From: Amycolatopsis acididurans | GTDB taxonomy: Bacteria; Actinomycetota; Actinomycetes; Mycobacteriales; Pseudonocardiaceae | Assembly (NCBI RefSeq): GCF_012328925.1 | Contig: NZ_JAAXLS010000001.1 | Location: forward strand, 186,001 to 250,000 | Reading direction: 5' to 3' | Length of the DNA stretch: 64,000 nucleotides | Part shown: piece by piece, positions 1-8,006 of the stretch | Position numbering within the stretch: position 1 is the first letter of the stretch | Layout: the number at the start of each line of letters is the position of its first letter | Made by a program: the position numbers and the translations under genes | Notes under the pieces: generated by a model | What the model saw: the letters and a program-made list of their open reading frames with translations, nothing else | Told to the model about the DNA's origin: nothing | The model's database searches: none

Positions 1-1
1 C

Positions 2-388
2 AACATGGTGGCCACTTCGACCTCGGGCGCGAAACTGGAGTTCAAGATCCCGTTCATCGGGATGAGCCTCAAGTTCGGCACCGCCGTGACCCGCAACGAC
101 ACCCACGCCATCGACATCACGCTGGTGCCGCCGGATCTCGCGCCGGGCCACGAGATCCGCGAAGGCGAGGTGGACGAGGTGCTCGCCGACGCGATCGGCA
201 CCGTGCTGGCCGCCGTCGGGCACGCCGCCGGGGGAGAGGATCCCTACCTGCTCAAGGAAAGCACGGTCGAACTCACCTTCGCGATCACCGGCGGCGGTTC
301 GATCTCGCTGGGGATCGAAGGCGGGACCAGGGACGAGATCACGCACAAGCTCAAGATCACGCTCGCACCGGTGCCAGCGCACGGGTGA
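2..388 (+). CDS. Trypco2-like domain protein, 5' end probably outside the window
   Basis: The frame is open to the left edge, so the true start may lie upstream; the first internal ATG is at base 5. The visible product (about 127 residues) ends in a stretch (ELTFAITGGGSISLGIEGG followed by THKLKITL) typical of small trypsin-co-occurring (trypco2) domains of actinomycetes. A similar beta pattern ending in AIDITLVPPD occurs near residues 25-43, so the protein may hold two copies, the first cut by the window edge. Function is unknown; the family is linked by co-occurrence to peptidases and conflict systems. Its last 32 bases overlap the convergent hydrolase gene. Confidence 0.6.
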   Translation, partial: NMVATSTSGAKLEFKIPFIGMSLKFGTAVTRNDTHAIDITLVPPDLAPGHEIREGEVDEVLADAIGTVLAAVGHAAGGEDPYLLKESTVELTFAITGGGSISLGIEGGTRDEITHKLKITLAPVPAHG

Positions 389-1241
389 TCTCGGCGGCCA
401 GCAGCCCGGGTGCTTCGAGGTCGACGAAATGCCCAATGCCCGGCAGCGGCCGCCATTCCACCTCGTGACCGGCGTCGCGCGCGCTTTTCTCCGCGATCGG
501 CGCGGGCAGCGCCTCGTCCTCCAGACCCCAGATCAGTGTCACCGGCACGGTGATCGGGGTGTCGTACACCGAGTACAGGCGGGCGCGGCGGCGCGGGAAA
601 ACCAGCGTGGCCACGAACGCCCGGTAGTAGTCGATGGGCGGGCCGAGGTCGGCGGGCGAGCGGAACCCGTCCACCAGGTCGTCGACGACGCCGGTGTCCA
701 TGTGGCCACGGGAACCCTCACGCAGCACGAACGACAGCCGCAGGCCGATCCTGCCCAGCGGGGTCGTGAGCAGGAACTCGGGCAGCCACGGCACCTGGAA
801 CGGCAGCACCCACGGGATCCGCAGCGGCTGCAGCCGGTCGAAGGTCAGCGCCGCGCGCACCAGCGTGCGCGGATGCGTGCAGTTGACGACCACGAGATGG
901 CTGATCAGCGCGGAGAACCGGTGCGCGAAGATCCAGCCGAGCGCGCCGCCCCAGTCATGCGTCACCAGCGGCGGCCGCCGCAGGCCCAGGGCGGCGATGA
1001 GCGCCTTGATGTCGTCGGTCAGGGTGAACACGTCGTAGCCGCCCCGGGGACGGTCCGTGCCGGGATAGCCGCGCAGGTCCGGCGCGTAGACGCGATGGTC
1101 GGGCAGCAGCCGCATCGTCGCGTACCAGCCGGCCGATCCCTCGGGAAAGCCGTGCAGGAACAGGATCGGCGGGGCGCCGACGGGACCGTCCGCCGCGACG
1201 TGGAACTCGATCCCGTTGGCCTCGACCCGCAGGTGCTCCAT
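357..1241 (-). CDS. Alpha/beta hydrolase, epoxide-hydrolase-like
   Basis: The 294-residue protein has the epoxide hydrolase layout: oxyanion motif HGFP at residues 30-33, the nucleophile elbow HDWGG (Asp96 in place of Ser), a helical lid, a late acidic residue in the GLEDEAL stretch near 235 and the catalytic His in GIGHFVDLE near 270. An Asp nucleophile argues for epoxide hydrolase or haloalkane-dehalogenase-type chemistry over esterase activity; the HGFP motif favours epoxide hydrolase. No signal peptide is seen, so it should be cytoplasmic. It is a single gene with no obvious operon partner; substrate unknown. The ATG has only a weak ribosome binding site. Confidence 0.8.
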   Translation of the reverse strand: MEHLRVEANGIEFHVAADGPVGAPPILFLHGFPEGSAGWYATMRLLPDHRVYAPDLRGYPGTDRPRGGYDVFTLTDDIKALIAALGLRRPPLVTHDWGGALGWIFAHRFSALISHLVVVNCTHPRTLVRAALTFDRLQPLRIPWVLPFQVPWLPEFLLTTPLGRIGLRLSFVLREGSRGHMDTGVVDDLVDGFRSPADLGPPIDYYRAFVATLVFPRRRARLYSVYDTPITVPVTLIWGLEDEALPAPIAEKSARDAGHEVEWRPLPGIGHFVDLEAPGLLAAEITRALAPVRA

Positions 1242-1301
1242 CGGGCCAGTGGTACCGAAGCGGCGCGACCGGCGGCTAGAGCCGAAAGACCTCGTGGCCG
1301 C

Positions 1302-1466
1302 TCAGCGTTCCGGCGGCTCCGGCAGTCCCTCGATGCGCGGCCCTTCCCCGGGGTAGCGGTTCGGCGTCTCGTGCGGGTACTGATCCGGCGTGCCCTCGGG
1401 CTTCTTGCGGCGCGGGAACGGCGGCTGCGGGCCCGGCCGTTCCGGCGGGTTGTCTGGCGTGGGCAT
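1302..1466 (-). CDS. Small proline-rich hypothetical protein
   Basis: A 54-residue product, about one quarter proline and rich in charged residues, starting MPTPDNPPERPG. The start at 1466 is chosen over the longer frame (to 1511) because a GGAAGGGGG ribosome binding site lies nine bases upstream of it. There is no membrane segment, cysteine or recognisable domain, and it is probably disordered. It sits alone between the epoxide-hydrolase-like gene and the DUF2235 gene. I do not recognise a function. Confidence 0.5.
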   Translation of the reverse strand: MPTPDNPPERPGPQPPFPRRKKPEGTPDQYPHETPNRYPGEGPRIEGLPEPPER

Positions 1467-1521
1467 TCTGGTGAACCCCCTTCCGCTGGCGGTGTGGACG
1501 GCACCCTCCACCGTAGCGGGT

Positions 1522-2565
1522 TCAGACCGGCATGATCTGGTGCGCGGCGTCGGCGAGGTAGGTGCGCAGGTTTTCCGCCCGGTACGGCGGGTTCATCTCC
1601 TTCTGCCGGTCCGCGGCCGACGAGGCGGCGTACTCGCTGGGCGCGTCCTGCTCACCGAGCTTCCGTGGCGTGGTGCCGATCATCCGGTAGAACCAGGTCG
1701 CGGAGTCGTGCAGCGGGCCGAACTCGTCCCGCGCGGGCAGCCCGGCGAAGGCGTCCTCGGTGAAGGCGAGCCCGCACGCGCGGGCGCGGGCGGTCATCCA
1801 GCGCAGCGTGAGGTCGGACAGCGCGGTCTGCGGATAGCCGCCGCCGACGTCGGAATGCACCCCGGTGAACCAGACCTGCTCCCGCTGCTGCCCGTCGGCG
1901 GCCGGGGAGGGCTTCCAGACGGCGGGGGTGAACGGGCGGCGCTTCTCGTCGATGGCCAGCGCCTGGAACGCGGACCGGATCGTCGAGGACAGTTGCGTGT
2001 CGTGGAACTGCCAGCGCCGGTTGACGAGGTTGATCAGGCGGCCACCGGACAGCGGGATGCCCAGCGCGCCGACGGTGTCCCAGACGCCGATGAACCGGAT
2101 CGGGGTGACGTCCTCGTGGGCGTAGCGCGCGCGGAACTCGCGCGCCCGCGGGCTGTCCGGGCCGGTCGCCGGGTCGCGGTCGCGATAGAGCCGGTAGGCC
2201 TCGGCGATCCTGTCCTCGTTGTGCCGCGCCAGGATTCCGCAGTTGCGGATGAATCCGGCGGTGCTGCGGGCGGTGTAGGCGCCACGGCTGAACCCGAACA
2301 GGAACACCTCGTCGCCGGGCTCGAAATGGCGCACGAGGAAGCGGTAGCAGGCGCGCACGTTGCGGGACAGGCCGAAGCCGAACGCACCGCCGAGCACACG
2401 GTCCCACGGTCGCGTGCCGACGCCCGCGTGGTAGTACCCGAGCTGGAGCACGGCGTGCTCGTCCATCGGGGCGACGGCCTCGCTGACCTTGACCACGTTC
2501 GTCGGCGCGGGCTGCTTCCACGTGTTCCAGGTGCCGTCGCAGCAGATCACGAGTCGTTTCCCCAT
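1522..2565 (-). CDS. DUF2235 family alpha/beta hydrolase
   Basis: The 347-residue protein begins with the family hallmark MGKRLVICCDGTWN and carries the nucleophile motif GFSRGAY (Ser93), an Asp in FIGVWDTVGALG near 155 and a His in GVHSDVGGGYP near 235. These form the Ser-Asp-His triad of the DUF2235/Tle1-like fold. The fold includes type VI secretion phospholipase effectors, but here it stands alone without secretion genes or VgrG-like partners, so a cytoplasmic lipase or esterase role is more likely. It is transcribed divergently from the MmcQ-like gene, with 50 bases between the start codons. Confidence 0.8.
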   Translation of the reverse strand: MGKRLVICCDGTWNTWKQPAPTNVVKVSEAVAPMDEHAVLQLGYYHAGVGTRPWDRVLGGAFGFGLSRNVRACYRFLVRHFEPGDEVFLFGFSRGAYTARSTAGFIRNCGILARHNEDRIAEAYRLYRDRDPATGPDSPRAREFRARYAHEDVTPIRFIGVWDTVGALGIPLSGGRLINLVNRRWQFHDTQLSSTIRSAFQALAIDEKRRPFTPAVWKPSPAADGQQREQVWFTGVHSDVGGGYPQTALSDLTLRWMTARARACGLAFTEDAFAGLPARDEFGPLHDSATWFYRMIGTTPRKLGEQDAPSEYAASSAADRQKEMNPPYRAENLRTYLADAAHQIMPV

Positions 2566-2615
2566 GCTGGAGAAGTCGCCTGCCGGACGGGGCCGTTACG
2601 GCTTACGGTGAGGCG

Positions 2616-3014
2616 ATGAACGCGACGGTGCAGGACGTGCACGACTTCGCGCTGCGGATGCCGCACGTCACGATCTATCCGGGCACGGCGGGCAGGCCGA
2701 TCTATCAGGTGGGCGGGAAATCGTTCGTGTTCTTCCGCAATCCCCGTCCCGACGCGGTCGATCCGCAGACCGGCGAGCGCTATCCCGACGTCATCGTGAT
2801 CTGGGTACCGTCCGAATCGGACAAACAGGCGCTGGTGCAGGATCCGCGCTCACCGTTTTTCACCACCCCGCATTTCGACGGCCATCCCTCCGTGCTCGTG
2901 CGGGAGTGCCGCCTCGGCGAGCTGACCAAGGCCGAACTCGCCGAGGTGATCGAGGACGCGTGGCTGTCGCGGGCGTCGAAGAAGCGCCGCGAGAGCTGGC
3001 TCGCGGCGCGCTGA
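2616..3014 (+). CDS. MmcQ/YjbR-like protein
   Basis: The 132-residue protein has the alternating beta/alpha pattern of the MmcQ/YjbR superfamily (start NATVQDVHDFALRMPHV, central FFTTPHFDGHPSVLV, C-terminal helix ending KKRRESWLAAR). Family members have a CyaY-like fold and are often annotated as DNA-binding, but no biochemical role is firmly established. A GTGAGG ribosome binding site precedes the ATG. It is a single gene, convergent with marR. Confidence 0.65.
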   Translation: MNATVQDVHDFALRMPHVTIYPGTAGRPIYQVGGKSFVFFRNPRPDAVDPQTGERYPDVIVIWVPSESDKQALVQDPRSPFFTTPHFDGHPSVLVRECRLGELTKAELAEVIEDAWLSRASKKRRESWLAAR

Positions 3015-3021
3015 GCGGGGC

Positions 3022-3399
3022 TCAGCCGCCGAGTTTCTCGGCCAGCACGGCGCGGTGGGTCGGCTTGGCCTCGAGGTAACGCTCGCGGCCGGCGCCGGTG
3101 ATCGTGACGAAGATGCCCCTGCGGTCGGCCTCGCACAGGGCGCGCTCGACGAATCCCTCGCGTTCGAGGCGGGCGACGAGGCGGGAGGTGGCGCTCTGGC
3201 TCAGATGCACCGCGTCGGTCAGGTCCGCGGAACGGCACTGGTCGGCGCTGCCGGCCAGGAACTCCAGCGCCTCGAACTCGCTGACGCCGATGCCGTGCTT
3301 GTCCTGCAGCGCGCACTCCAGCGCGCTGGACACCATCGCGTGCCGCGCCAGCAGCTCGTGCCACTGCCGAACGAGGCCTTGTTCAGCGACGGTACCCAC
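3022..3399 (-). CDS. MarR family transcriptional regulator
   Basis: The 125-residue protein has a MarR winged helix: recognition region LTDAVHLSQSATSRLVARLEREGFV (about residues 60-84) followed by the wing CEADRRGIFVTITGAGRE. It starts with GTG. A -10 hexamer TATGTT ends six bases before this GTG, so the mRNA is probably leaderless. It is divergent from a 14-helix-type MFS exporter, the classic arrangement for a MarR repressor controlling itself and a drug pump. Two TGCAT-type inverted repeats lie between the genes. Confidence 0.85.
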   Translation of the reverse strand: MGTVAEQGLVRQWHELLARHAMVSSALECALQDKHGIGVSEFEALEFLAGSADQCRSADLTDAVHLSQSATSRLVARLEREGFVERALCEADRRGIFVTITGAGRERYLEAKPTHRAVLAEKLGG

Positions 3400-3405
3400 G
3401 GCGCG

Positions 3406-3434
3406 AACATAGCACGCGCGTGCATCAGATGCAA
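3406..3434 (-). promoter_or_regulatory. Promoter of marR (leaderless)
   Basis: On the minus strand TTGCAT (3434-3429), a 17-base spacer and TATGTT (3411-3406) make a good sigma-70-type promoter. The -10 box ends six bases before the GTG start. The -35 box lies inside the TGCATCAGATGCA repeat, consistent with autorepression. Confidence 0.7.
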
Positions 3435-3463
3435 ACGAATTAAATTCCTTTGCATTAGATGCA
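3421..3463. promoter_or_regulatory. Two MarR-type operators
   Basis: TGCATCAGATGCA at 3421-3433 is a perfect 6-1-6 inverted repeat, and TGCATTAGATGCA at 3451-3463 is a near copy, 30 bases (about three helical turns) downstream. One covers the marR -35 box and the other precedes the exporter start, as expected for a divergent MarR-controlled pair. Confidence 0.7.
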
Positions 3464-3485
3464 GACGCATGTAATCATGCTGGGC

Positions 3486-4940
3486 ATGAGCTCATCCGCG
3501 CACCTGTCCACCACTTCGACCAAGTGGGACGCACGCCTGTGGGGCGTACTGCTCACCGTGTCCACGGTCGTGGGGCTCGACGCCCTCGACGTATCGATGG
3601 TCGGCGTCGCGCTGCCGTCCATCCGGGCCGATCTCGGCCTGTCCACCAGCGCGCTGCAATGGGTCGTCAGCGGCTACGTCCTCGGCTACGGGGGACTGCT
3701 GCTGCTCGGCGGCCGCACCGCCGATCTGCTCGGCAGGCGCCGCGTGTTCCTGGTCGCGGTCGCCGTGTTCGCGGTCGCGTCCCTGTTCGGCGGCGTCGTC
3801 GACAACGGCACGCTGCTGATCGCGAGCCGTTTCGTCAAGGGCCTTGCCGCGGCGTTCACCGCACCGGCGGCGCTGTCGATCATCACGACCACGTTCCGGG
3901 AAGGCCCGGCGCGCAACAAGGCGATCAGCATCTTCGCCGTGTTCGGCGCCAGCGGGTACTCCGCGGGGCTGGTGTTCTCCGGGCTGCTCACCGAGGTGGG
4001 CTGGCGCTGGACGTTCCTGCTGCCGGTGCCGATCGCGCTCGTCGCGCTGGCCTCGGCGGTCAAGGTGATCCCCGCCTACGAGCGCGACCGTTCGGGTGCG
4101 GGCTACGACCTGCCCGGCGCGATCACCGGCGCACTCGGCTCGCTGCTGCTGGTGTTCACCGTCGTGCAAGCACCCGAGGCCGGCTGGGCCGCGCCGCGCA
4201 CGGTGGTCTCGTTCGTGCTCGCCGCCGCGCTGCTGGCGGCGTTCGTGCTGATCGAGAAGCGCAGCAGGCATCCGCTGCTGCGCCTGGGCATCCTGCGCTC
4301 GGCGCCGCTCGCGCGGGCCAACCTCGGCGCGGGCCTGTTCTTCGGGGCCTACATCGGGTTCCAGTTCGTGGTCATGCAGTACCTGCAGACCGTGCTGGGC
4401 TGGAGCGCGCTGCAGACCGCGTTCGGCTTCCTGCCCGCCGCGCTGATCGTGGCGTTCGGCTCGCCCCGCATCGAGCCGCTGATCGACCGGATCGGCACGG
4501 CGCGGGTGATCTTCGCCGGGGTGGTCGCGCACGTCGTCGCCTACGCGCTGTTCCTGCGCGTCGACGAGCATTCGGGCTACTTCGGCAGTGTGCTGCCGAG
4601 CATGATCCTGCTCGGGATCGGCTTCATGCTGGCGTTCTCGGCGCTGAACATCCAGGCCACCAACGGGATCGGCGACAACGAGCAGGGCCTCGCCGGCGGG
4701 CTGTTCAACACCGCCGTGCAGGTCGGCGGCGCGATCGGCCTCGCCGTGGTGACGGCGGTGCTGACCTCCGAAGGGGGCACCGACGCCTCGTCGGGCGCGC
4801 TGCTGGCCGGGCTCACGCCCGCGCTGGCCGTGATCACCGGGATCGCCGCACTCGGCCTGCTCGTGGCGCTGGCCGGGATCGTCCGGCGCCGGCGGGCCGG
4901 TGCTCCGGCCGCGGAGCCGGAACTCGTGCTCACCGACTGA
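3486..4940 (+). CDS. MFS transporter, DHA2 (EmrB/QacA-like) drug exporter
   Basis: The 484-residue protein is almost wholly hydrophobic with about 14 predicted membrane segments. It has the DHA2 signature LDALDVSMVGVALPSI in helix 1 and the loop GGRTADLLGRRRVF. The start at 3486 (MSSSAH) is preferred; an upstream ATG at 3459 falls inside the second MarR operator, and 3477 is the alternative. Its likely role is proton-driven efflux of a toxic compound from the cytoplasm, induced when the adjacent MarR protein releases the operators. The substrate cannot be read from sequence. Confidence 0.85.
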   Translation: MSSSAHLSTTSTKWDARLWGVLLTVSTVVGLDALDVSMVGVALPSIRADLGLSTSALQWVVSGYVLGYGGLLLLGGRTADLLGRRRVFLVAVAVFAVASLFGGVVDNGTLLIASRFVKGLAAAFTAPAALSIITTTFREGPARNKAISIFAVFGASGYSAGLVFSGLLTEVGWRWTFLLPVPIALVALASAVKVIPAYERDRSGAGYDLPGAITGALGSLLLVFTVVQAPEAGWAAPRTVVSFVLAAALLAAFVLIEKRSRHPLLRLGILRSAPLARANLGAGLFFGAYIGFQFVVMQYLQTVLGWSALQTAFGFLPAALIVAFGSPRIEPLIDRIGTARVIFAGVVAHVVAYALFLRVDEHSGYFGSVLPSMILLGIGFMLAFSALNIQATNGIGDNEQGLAGGLFNTAVQVGGAIGLAVVTAVLTSEGGTDASSGALLAGLTPALAVITGIAALGLLVALAGIVRRRRAGAPAAEPELVLTD

Positions 4941-5060
4941 CCACAGTGGACACCATCGGGGTGGCTCGCGGCGCGGCGGGCCGCCCCCTTCTCGGCGCGG
5001 TCCGCAGCCGGTTTCGCGATAAGCTCACCGGGTGGACCGGCCACCTCGACGGCCGGGATC

Positions 5061-5074
5061 TAGAACTTGTTCCT
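5061..5074. promoter_or_regulatory. KstR-like site (imperfect)
   Basis: TAGAACTTGTTCCT matches the published KstR consensus TnnAACnnGTTnnA except for the last base. It lies 53 bases upstream of a perfect match in the same alcohol dehydrogenase promoter region. The rest of 4941-5176 holds nothing else I can name. Confidence 0.45.
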
Positions 5075-5115
5075 GCCTTGACCGTGTGGGTCTTGATGGC
5101 GCTGGCACGATGTGC

Positions 5116-5144
5116 TTGACTTCCGATGTAACGCGTTCTATTTC
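5116..5144 (+). promoter_or_regulatory. Promoter with embedded KstR-type operator
   Basis: TTGACT (5116-5121), a 17-base spacer and TATTTC (5139-5144) form a plausible promoter for the alcohol dehydrogenase gene. TGTAACGCGTTCTA at 5127-5140 matches every fixed base of the KstR consensus TnnAACnnGTTnnA and covers the spacer and the start of the -10 box, as expected for a repressor site. Confidence 0.6.
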
Positions 5145-5176
5145 GGGTCTGTCGGTGACCCTGGAGGTGTGCAACG

Positions 5177-6292
5177 ATGCGAACCCGTGCGGCGGCACTG
5201 CTCGAGCAGCCCGGTAAATGGCAGATCGTCGACATCGATATCGACGACCCCGGGCCCAACGAGGTGCGGGTGCGGTTCCATGCCGCGGGCCTGTGCCACT
5301 CCGACGACCACGCCGCCACGGGAGACATGCCGGTCGGCCTGCTACCGCTGATCGGCGGGCACGAGGGCGCCGGCGTGGTCGAGGCGGTCGGACCCGGCGT
5401 GCGCTCGCTGGCCGCCGGCGATCACGTGGTGGCCCAGTTCGTGCCTTCCTGCGGCCGCTGCGAGGCCTGCGCGTCGGGCCGCGGCAACGTCTGCGACCTC
5501 GGCATCTACGCGCTGCAGGGGTCGATGACCGATGGCACCTACCGTGCTCACCTCGACGGCAGGGACGTCGGCCAGATGACGATGGTGGGCACGTTCGCCC
5601 AGCAGGCCATCGTGCCCGAGTTCTCGCTCACCAAGATCGACGACGACATTCCGTTCCACGTCGCCGCGCTGCTGTCCTGCGGGGTGCCGACGGGCTGGGG
5701 TTCGGCCGAGTACGCCGCCGAGGTCAAGGCGGGGCAGACGATCATCGTGATGGGTGCCGGCGGCGTCGGCATGAACGCCGTGCAGTCCGCGGCCACCCGC
5801 GGTGCCGCGCACGTCATCGTCGCCGATCCGGTCGCGTTCAAGCGGGAGAAGGCACTGGAGTTCGGCGCCACCCACACCTGCGCGACGATCGACGAGGCGG
5901 CCGATTTCGCCCGTTCGGTCACCAACGGCCAGGGTGCCCACGCCGCGATCGTCACGGTCGGCGTCACCACCGGTGAGCACGTCGCGCAGGCGGTGAACTC
6001 GATCGGCAAGTTCGGCACCGTCGTGGTCACCGGCATCGGCGACATCAAGGACGAGGGCCTTCCGATCAACCTGTGGATGCTGTCGATGATGCAGAAGCGC
6101 ATCCAGGGCGTGATCTTCGGGATGGGCACCCCGTCGTTCGAGATCACCAGGCTGGCGACGCTGTACAAGGCGGGCAAGCTGAAGCTGGACCAGCTGATCA
6201 CCAAGACGTACAAACTGGACGAGGTCAACCAGGCCTACGCCGACATGCACGCGGGAAGCAACATCCGTGGCGTGATCCTCCACGAAAGCTGA
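5177..6292 (+). CDS. NDMA-dependent (mycofactocin-type) zinc alcohol dehydrogenase
   Basis: The 371-residue medium-chain dehydrogenase has catalytic zinc ligands Cys40 (GLCHSDDH) and His62 (GGHEGAG), structural zinc ligands Cys92, 95, 98 and 106, and the nucleotide motif GAGGVG near 193. The CHSDDH and CGVPTGWGS segments resemble NDMA-dependent alcohol dehydrogenases (Mycobacterium AdhD-like), which keep NAD bound and are thought to pass electrons to mycofactocin. The ribosome binding site GGAGGTG precedes the ATG. A perfect KstR-type site in the promoter suggests control with steroid catabolism. It converges on fadD17 across a shared hairpin terminator. Confidence 0.85.
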   Translation: MRTRAAALLEQPGKWQIVDIDIDDPGPNEVRVRFHAAGLCHSDDHAATGDMPVGLLPLIGGHEGAGVVEAVGPGVRSLAAGDHVVAQFVPSCGRCEACASGRGNVCDLGIYALQGSMTDGTYRAHLDGRDVGQMTMVGTFAQQAIVPEFSLTKIDDDIPFHVAALLSCGVPTGWGSAEYAAEVKAGQTIIVMGAGGVGMNAVQSAATRGAAHVIVADPVAFKREKALEFGATHTCATIDEAADFARSVTNGQGAHAAIVTVGVTTGEHVAQAVNSIGKFGTVVVTGIGDIKDEGLPINLWMLSMMQKRIQGVIFGMGTPSFEITRLATLYKAGKLKLDQLITKTYKLDEVNQAYADMHAGSNIRGVILHES

Positions 6293-6307
6293 CCGGATCT
6301 CGGTGAG

Positions 6308-6342
6308 GAGCCCCTCATGGTGCGCTGCGCCATGAGGGGCTC
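6308..6342. terminator. Bidirectional hairpin terminator
   Basis: A perfect 13-bp stem (GAGCCCCTCATGG at 6308-6320 with its complement at 6330-6342) around a nine-base loop, followed by TTTC, lies between the convergent alcohol dehydrogenase and fadD17 genes. Confidence 0.85.
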
Positions 6343-6344
6343 TT

Positions 6345-7907
6345 TCACGGCTGTGCCAGTGCCGTGTAGCCGTTTCCCTCGAGTTCCCAGACCATCCCCG
6401 CCAGGCCTTCCGCGGCCAGCTGCCGCTTGACGACCTTGAACGTGGAGGTCTTCGGCAGTTCGTCGACCACGCGCACATACCTGGGCACCTGCTTCGGACC
6501 CAAATCGCTCTGTGCCGCGAGGAAGCGGCCGAACTCCGCCGGGTCCAGCGTTCCGTTCGACGGTACGACCGCCGCCATGACCTGATCGCCGGTCACCGGG
6601 TCGGGGACGGCGTAGACGGCGGCGTCGGCGATTCCCGGATGCCGCACGAGAATCCGCTCGATCGGCGCCGTGCCGAGGTTTTCGCCGTCGACGCGTAGCC
6701 AGTCGCCCAGCCGTCCGGCGAAGTACCAGAAGCCGCCTGCGTCGGCGTAGGCGAGATCGCCGGTGTGGTAACGCCCGTCGCGCAACCGCTCCGCGTCCGC
6801 GTCCGGATCGCGGTAGTACCCGGCGAACCAGCCCGCCCCGCCGATGTTGACCATCTCGCCGACCGCCTCGTCGGCGTTGGTCAGCCTGCCATCGGCATCG
6901 AACTCGGCGGGCGGGCACGGGCGCCCGGTGCCCGGATGCAGGATCGCCAGCCCCTCGGCCGGTTTCCCGAGCGAGCCGGCCGGGGTTTCCGGCGTGCGGG
7001 CGAAACCGATGCCGCCCTCGGTGGAGCCGAACGCGTCCACCACGGCGCAGCCGAAGCGGTCACCGAAGGCCGCCAGGTCCGCGCTCGCGCCCTCGTTGCC
7101 GTAGACGATGCGCAACGGGTTGTCTGCATCATCCGGACGCGGGGGAGTGGCGAGCACATAGGACAGTGGCTTGCCGACGTAGCTCGCGTAGGTCGCGCCG
7201 AACCTGCACACGTCGGGAAGGAACCCGGACGCGGAGAACCGGCGGCGCAGCGCGATGGTCGCACCCGCGGCGAGCCCGACCGCCCAGCCCGCCATGATCG
7301 CGTTGGAGTGGAACATCGGCATCGCCACGTATGCGGTGTCCGAAGTGGACAACCCGAAGCGCTCGGCGAGCATCCGGCCCGGGAAGGCGATCTTGCCGTG
7401 TGTGCATCGCACCGCCTTCGGATCACCGCTCGTGCCGGAGGTGAAGATGAGCATCAGCAGATCGCCGGGCGCGGCGGCGACCGGTTCCGGCGGCACCTCC
7501 CGTGGCGCCCACCACTCCGGCGCCTCCAGCGCGCCCACCTCGGCCCCGCCGAGGTCCAGCCCGTCCAGCAACGGCTGGTACCGCCGCTCGGTGAGCACGA
7601 GCTGGCAGTCGGCGAGGCGCACGTCGCGGGCGAGGGCCTCCCCGCGCCGTGTCGGGTTGAGGCCCACCAGCACCGCGCCGGAGAGCGCGCAGCCGCCCAG
7701 CAGTAACGAGAACGCCGGCACGTTGTCGGCGAGGATGCCCACGTGGGGCGGGATGTCCCAGCGCAGTTTCGCCCGCAACCCGGTCGCGAGCCCCGCGCTC
7801 ATCCGGACATGCCGCGCCCACGTGTACGTCTCGTCCTCGAAGCGCAGGCCGGGATGCTCGTCCCCGGCTCGCGCGAGCAGCAGCTCGGTGACGGTCGGGA
7901 CGCTCAT
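6345..7907 (-). CDS. fadD17: Acyl-CoA ligase, FadD17-like
   Basis: The 520-residue ANL-family ligase has the P-loop FTSGTSGDPKAV, the motif YGNEG, DAFGSTEGG, the hinge region YHTGDLAYADAGGFWYFAGR and the late Lys in TFKVVKRQL. From memory it matches mycobacterial FadD17 along its length (VTELLL start, YVGKPLSYVLATP, PDDADNPLR, LGDWLRVDGENLGTAPIER). FadD17 belongs to the KstR cholesterol regulon of mycobacteria. The start at 7907 (MSVPTV) is chosen for its GGAGGT ribosome binding site and family alignment over the longer frame to 7943. A perfect KstR-type palindrome lies 29 bases upstream. It activates a carboxylate, probably a steroid-derived or long-chain acid, to its CoA ester. Confidence 0.85.
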   Translation of the reverse strand: MSVPTVTELLLARAGDEHPGLRFEDETYTWARHVRMSAGLATGLRAKLRWDIPPHVGILADNVPAFSLLLGGCALSGAVLVGLNPTRRGEALARDVRLADCQLVLTERRYQPLLDGLDLGGAEVGALEAPEWWAPREVPPEPVAAAPGDLLMLIFTSGTSGDPKAVRCTHGKIAFPGRMLAERFGLSTSDTAYVAMPMFHSNAIMAGWAVGLAAGATIALRRRFSASGFLPDVCRFGATYASYVGKPLSYVLATPPRPDDADNPLRIVYGNEGASADLAAFGDRFGCAVVDAFGSTEGGIGFARTPETPAGSLGKPAEGLAILHPGTGRPCPPAEFDADGRLTNADEAVGEMVNIGGAGWFAGYYRDPDADAERLRDGRYHTGDLAYADAGGFWYFAGRLGDWLRVDGENLGTAPIERILVRHPGIADAAVYAVPDPVTGDQVMAAVVPSNGTLDPAEFGRFLAAQSDLGPKQVPRYVRVVDELPKTSTFKVVKRQLAAEGLAGMVWELEGNGYTALAQP

Positions 7908-7935
7908 CCGCACCTCCACGTGCCGATCACAAGAC

Positions 7936-8006
7936 TGAAACAAGTTCTATTCTTACCAGTCTCCTGTCCCCGGGAAAAGGTATCCCGGTGACGAGAACTC
8001 GTTCTA
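7936..8006. promoter_or_regulatory. KstR-type operators upstream of fadD17
   Basis: TGAAACAAGTTCTA at 7936-7949 matches all fixed bases of TnnAACnnGTTnnA. A second copy, GAGAACTCGTTCTA at 7993-8006, misses only the first base and overlaps the last codon of the upstream antiporter gene. Two sites in a 96-base gap make KstR control of fadD17 likely. Confidence 0.65.

Noticed and set aside
3524..5119. Long plus-strand frame (531 codons) over the MFS exporter
   Set aside because: Arg/Ala-rich shadow frame with no domain pattern; the hydrophobic MFS frame is clearly the coding one. Many similar long shadows elsewhere were dropped for the same reason.
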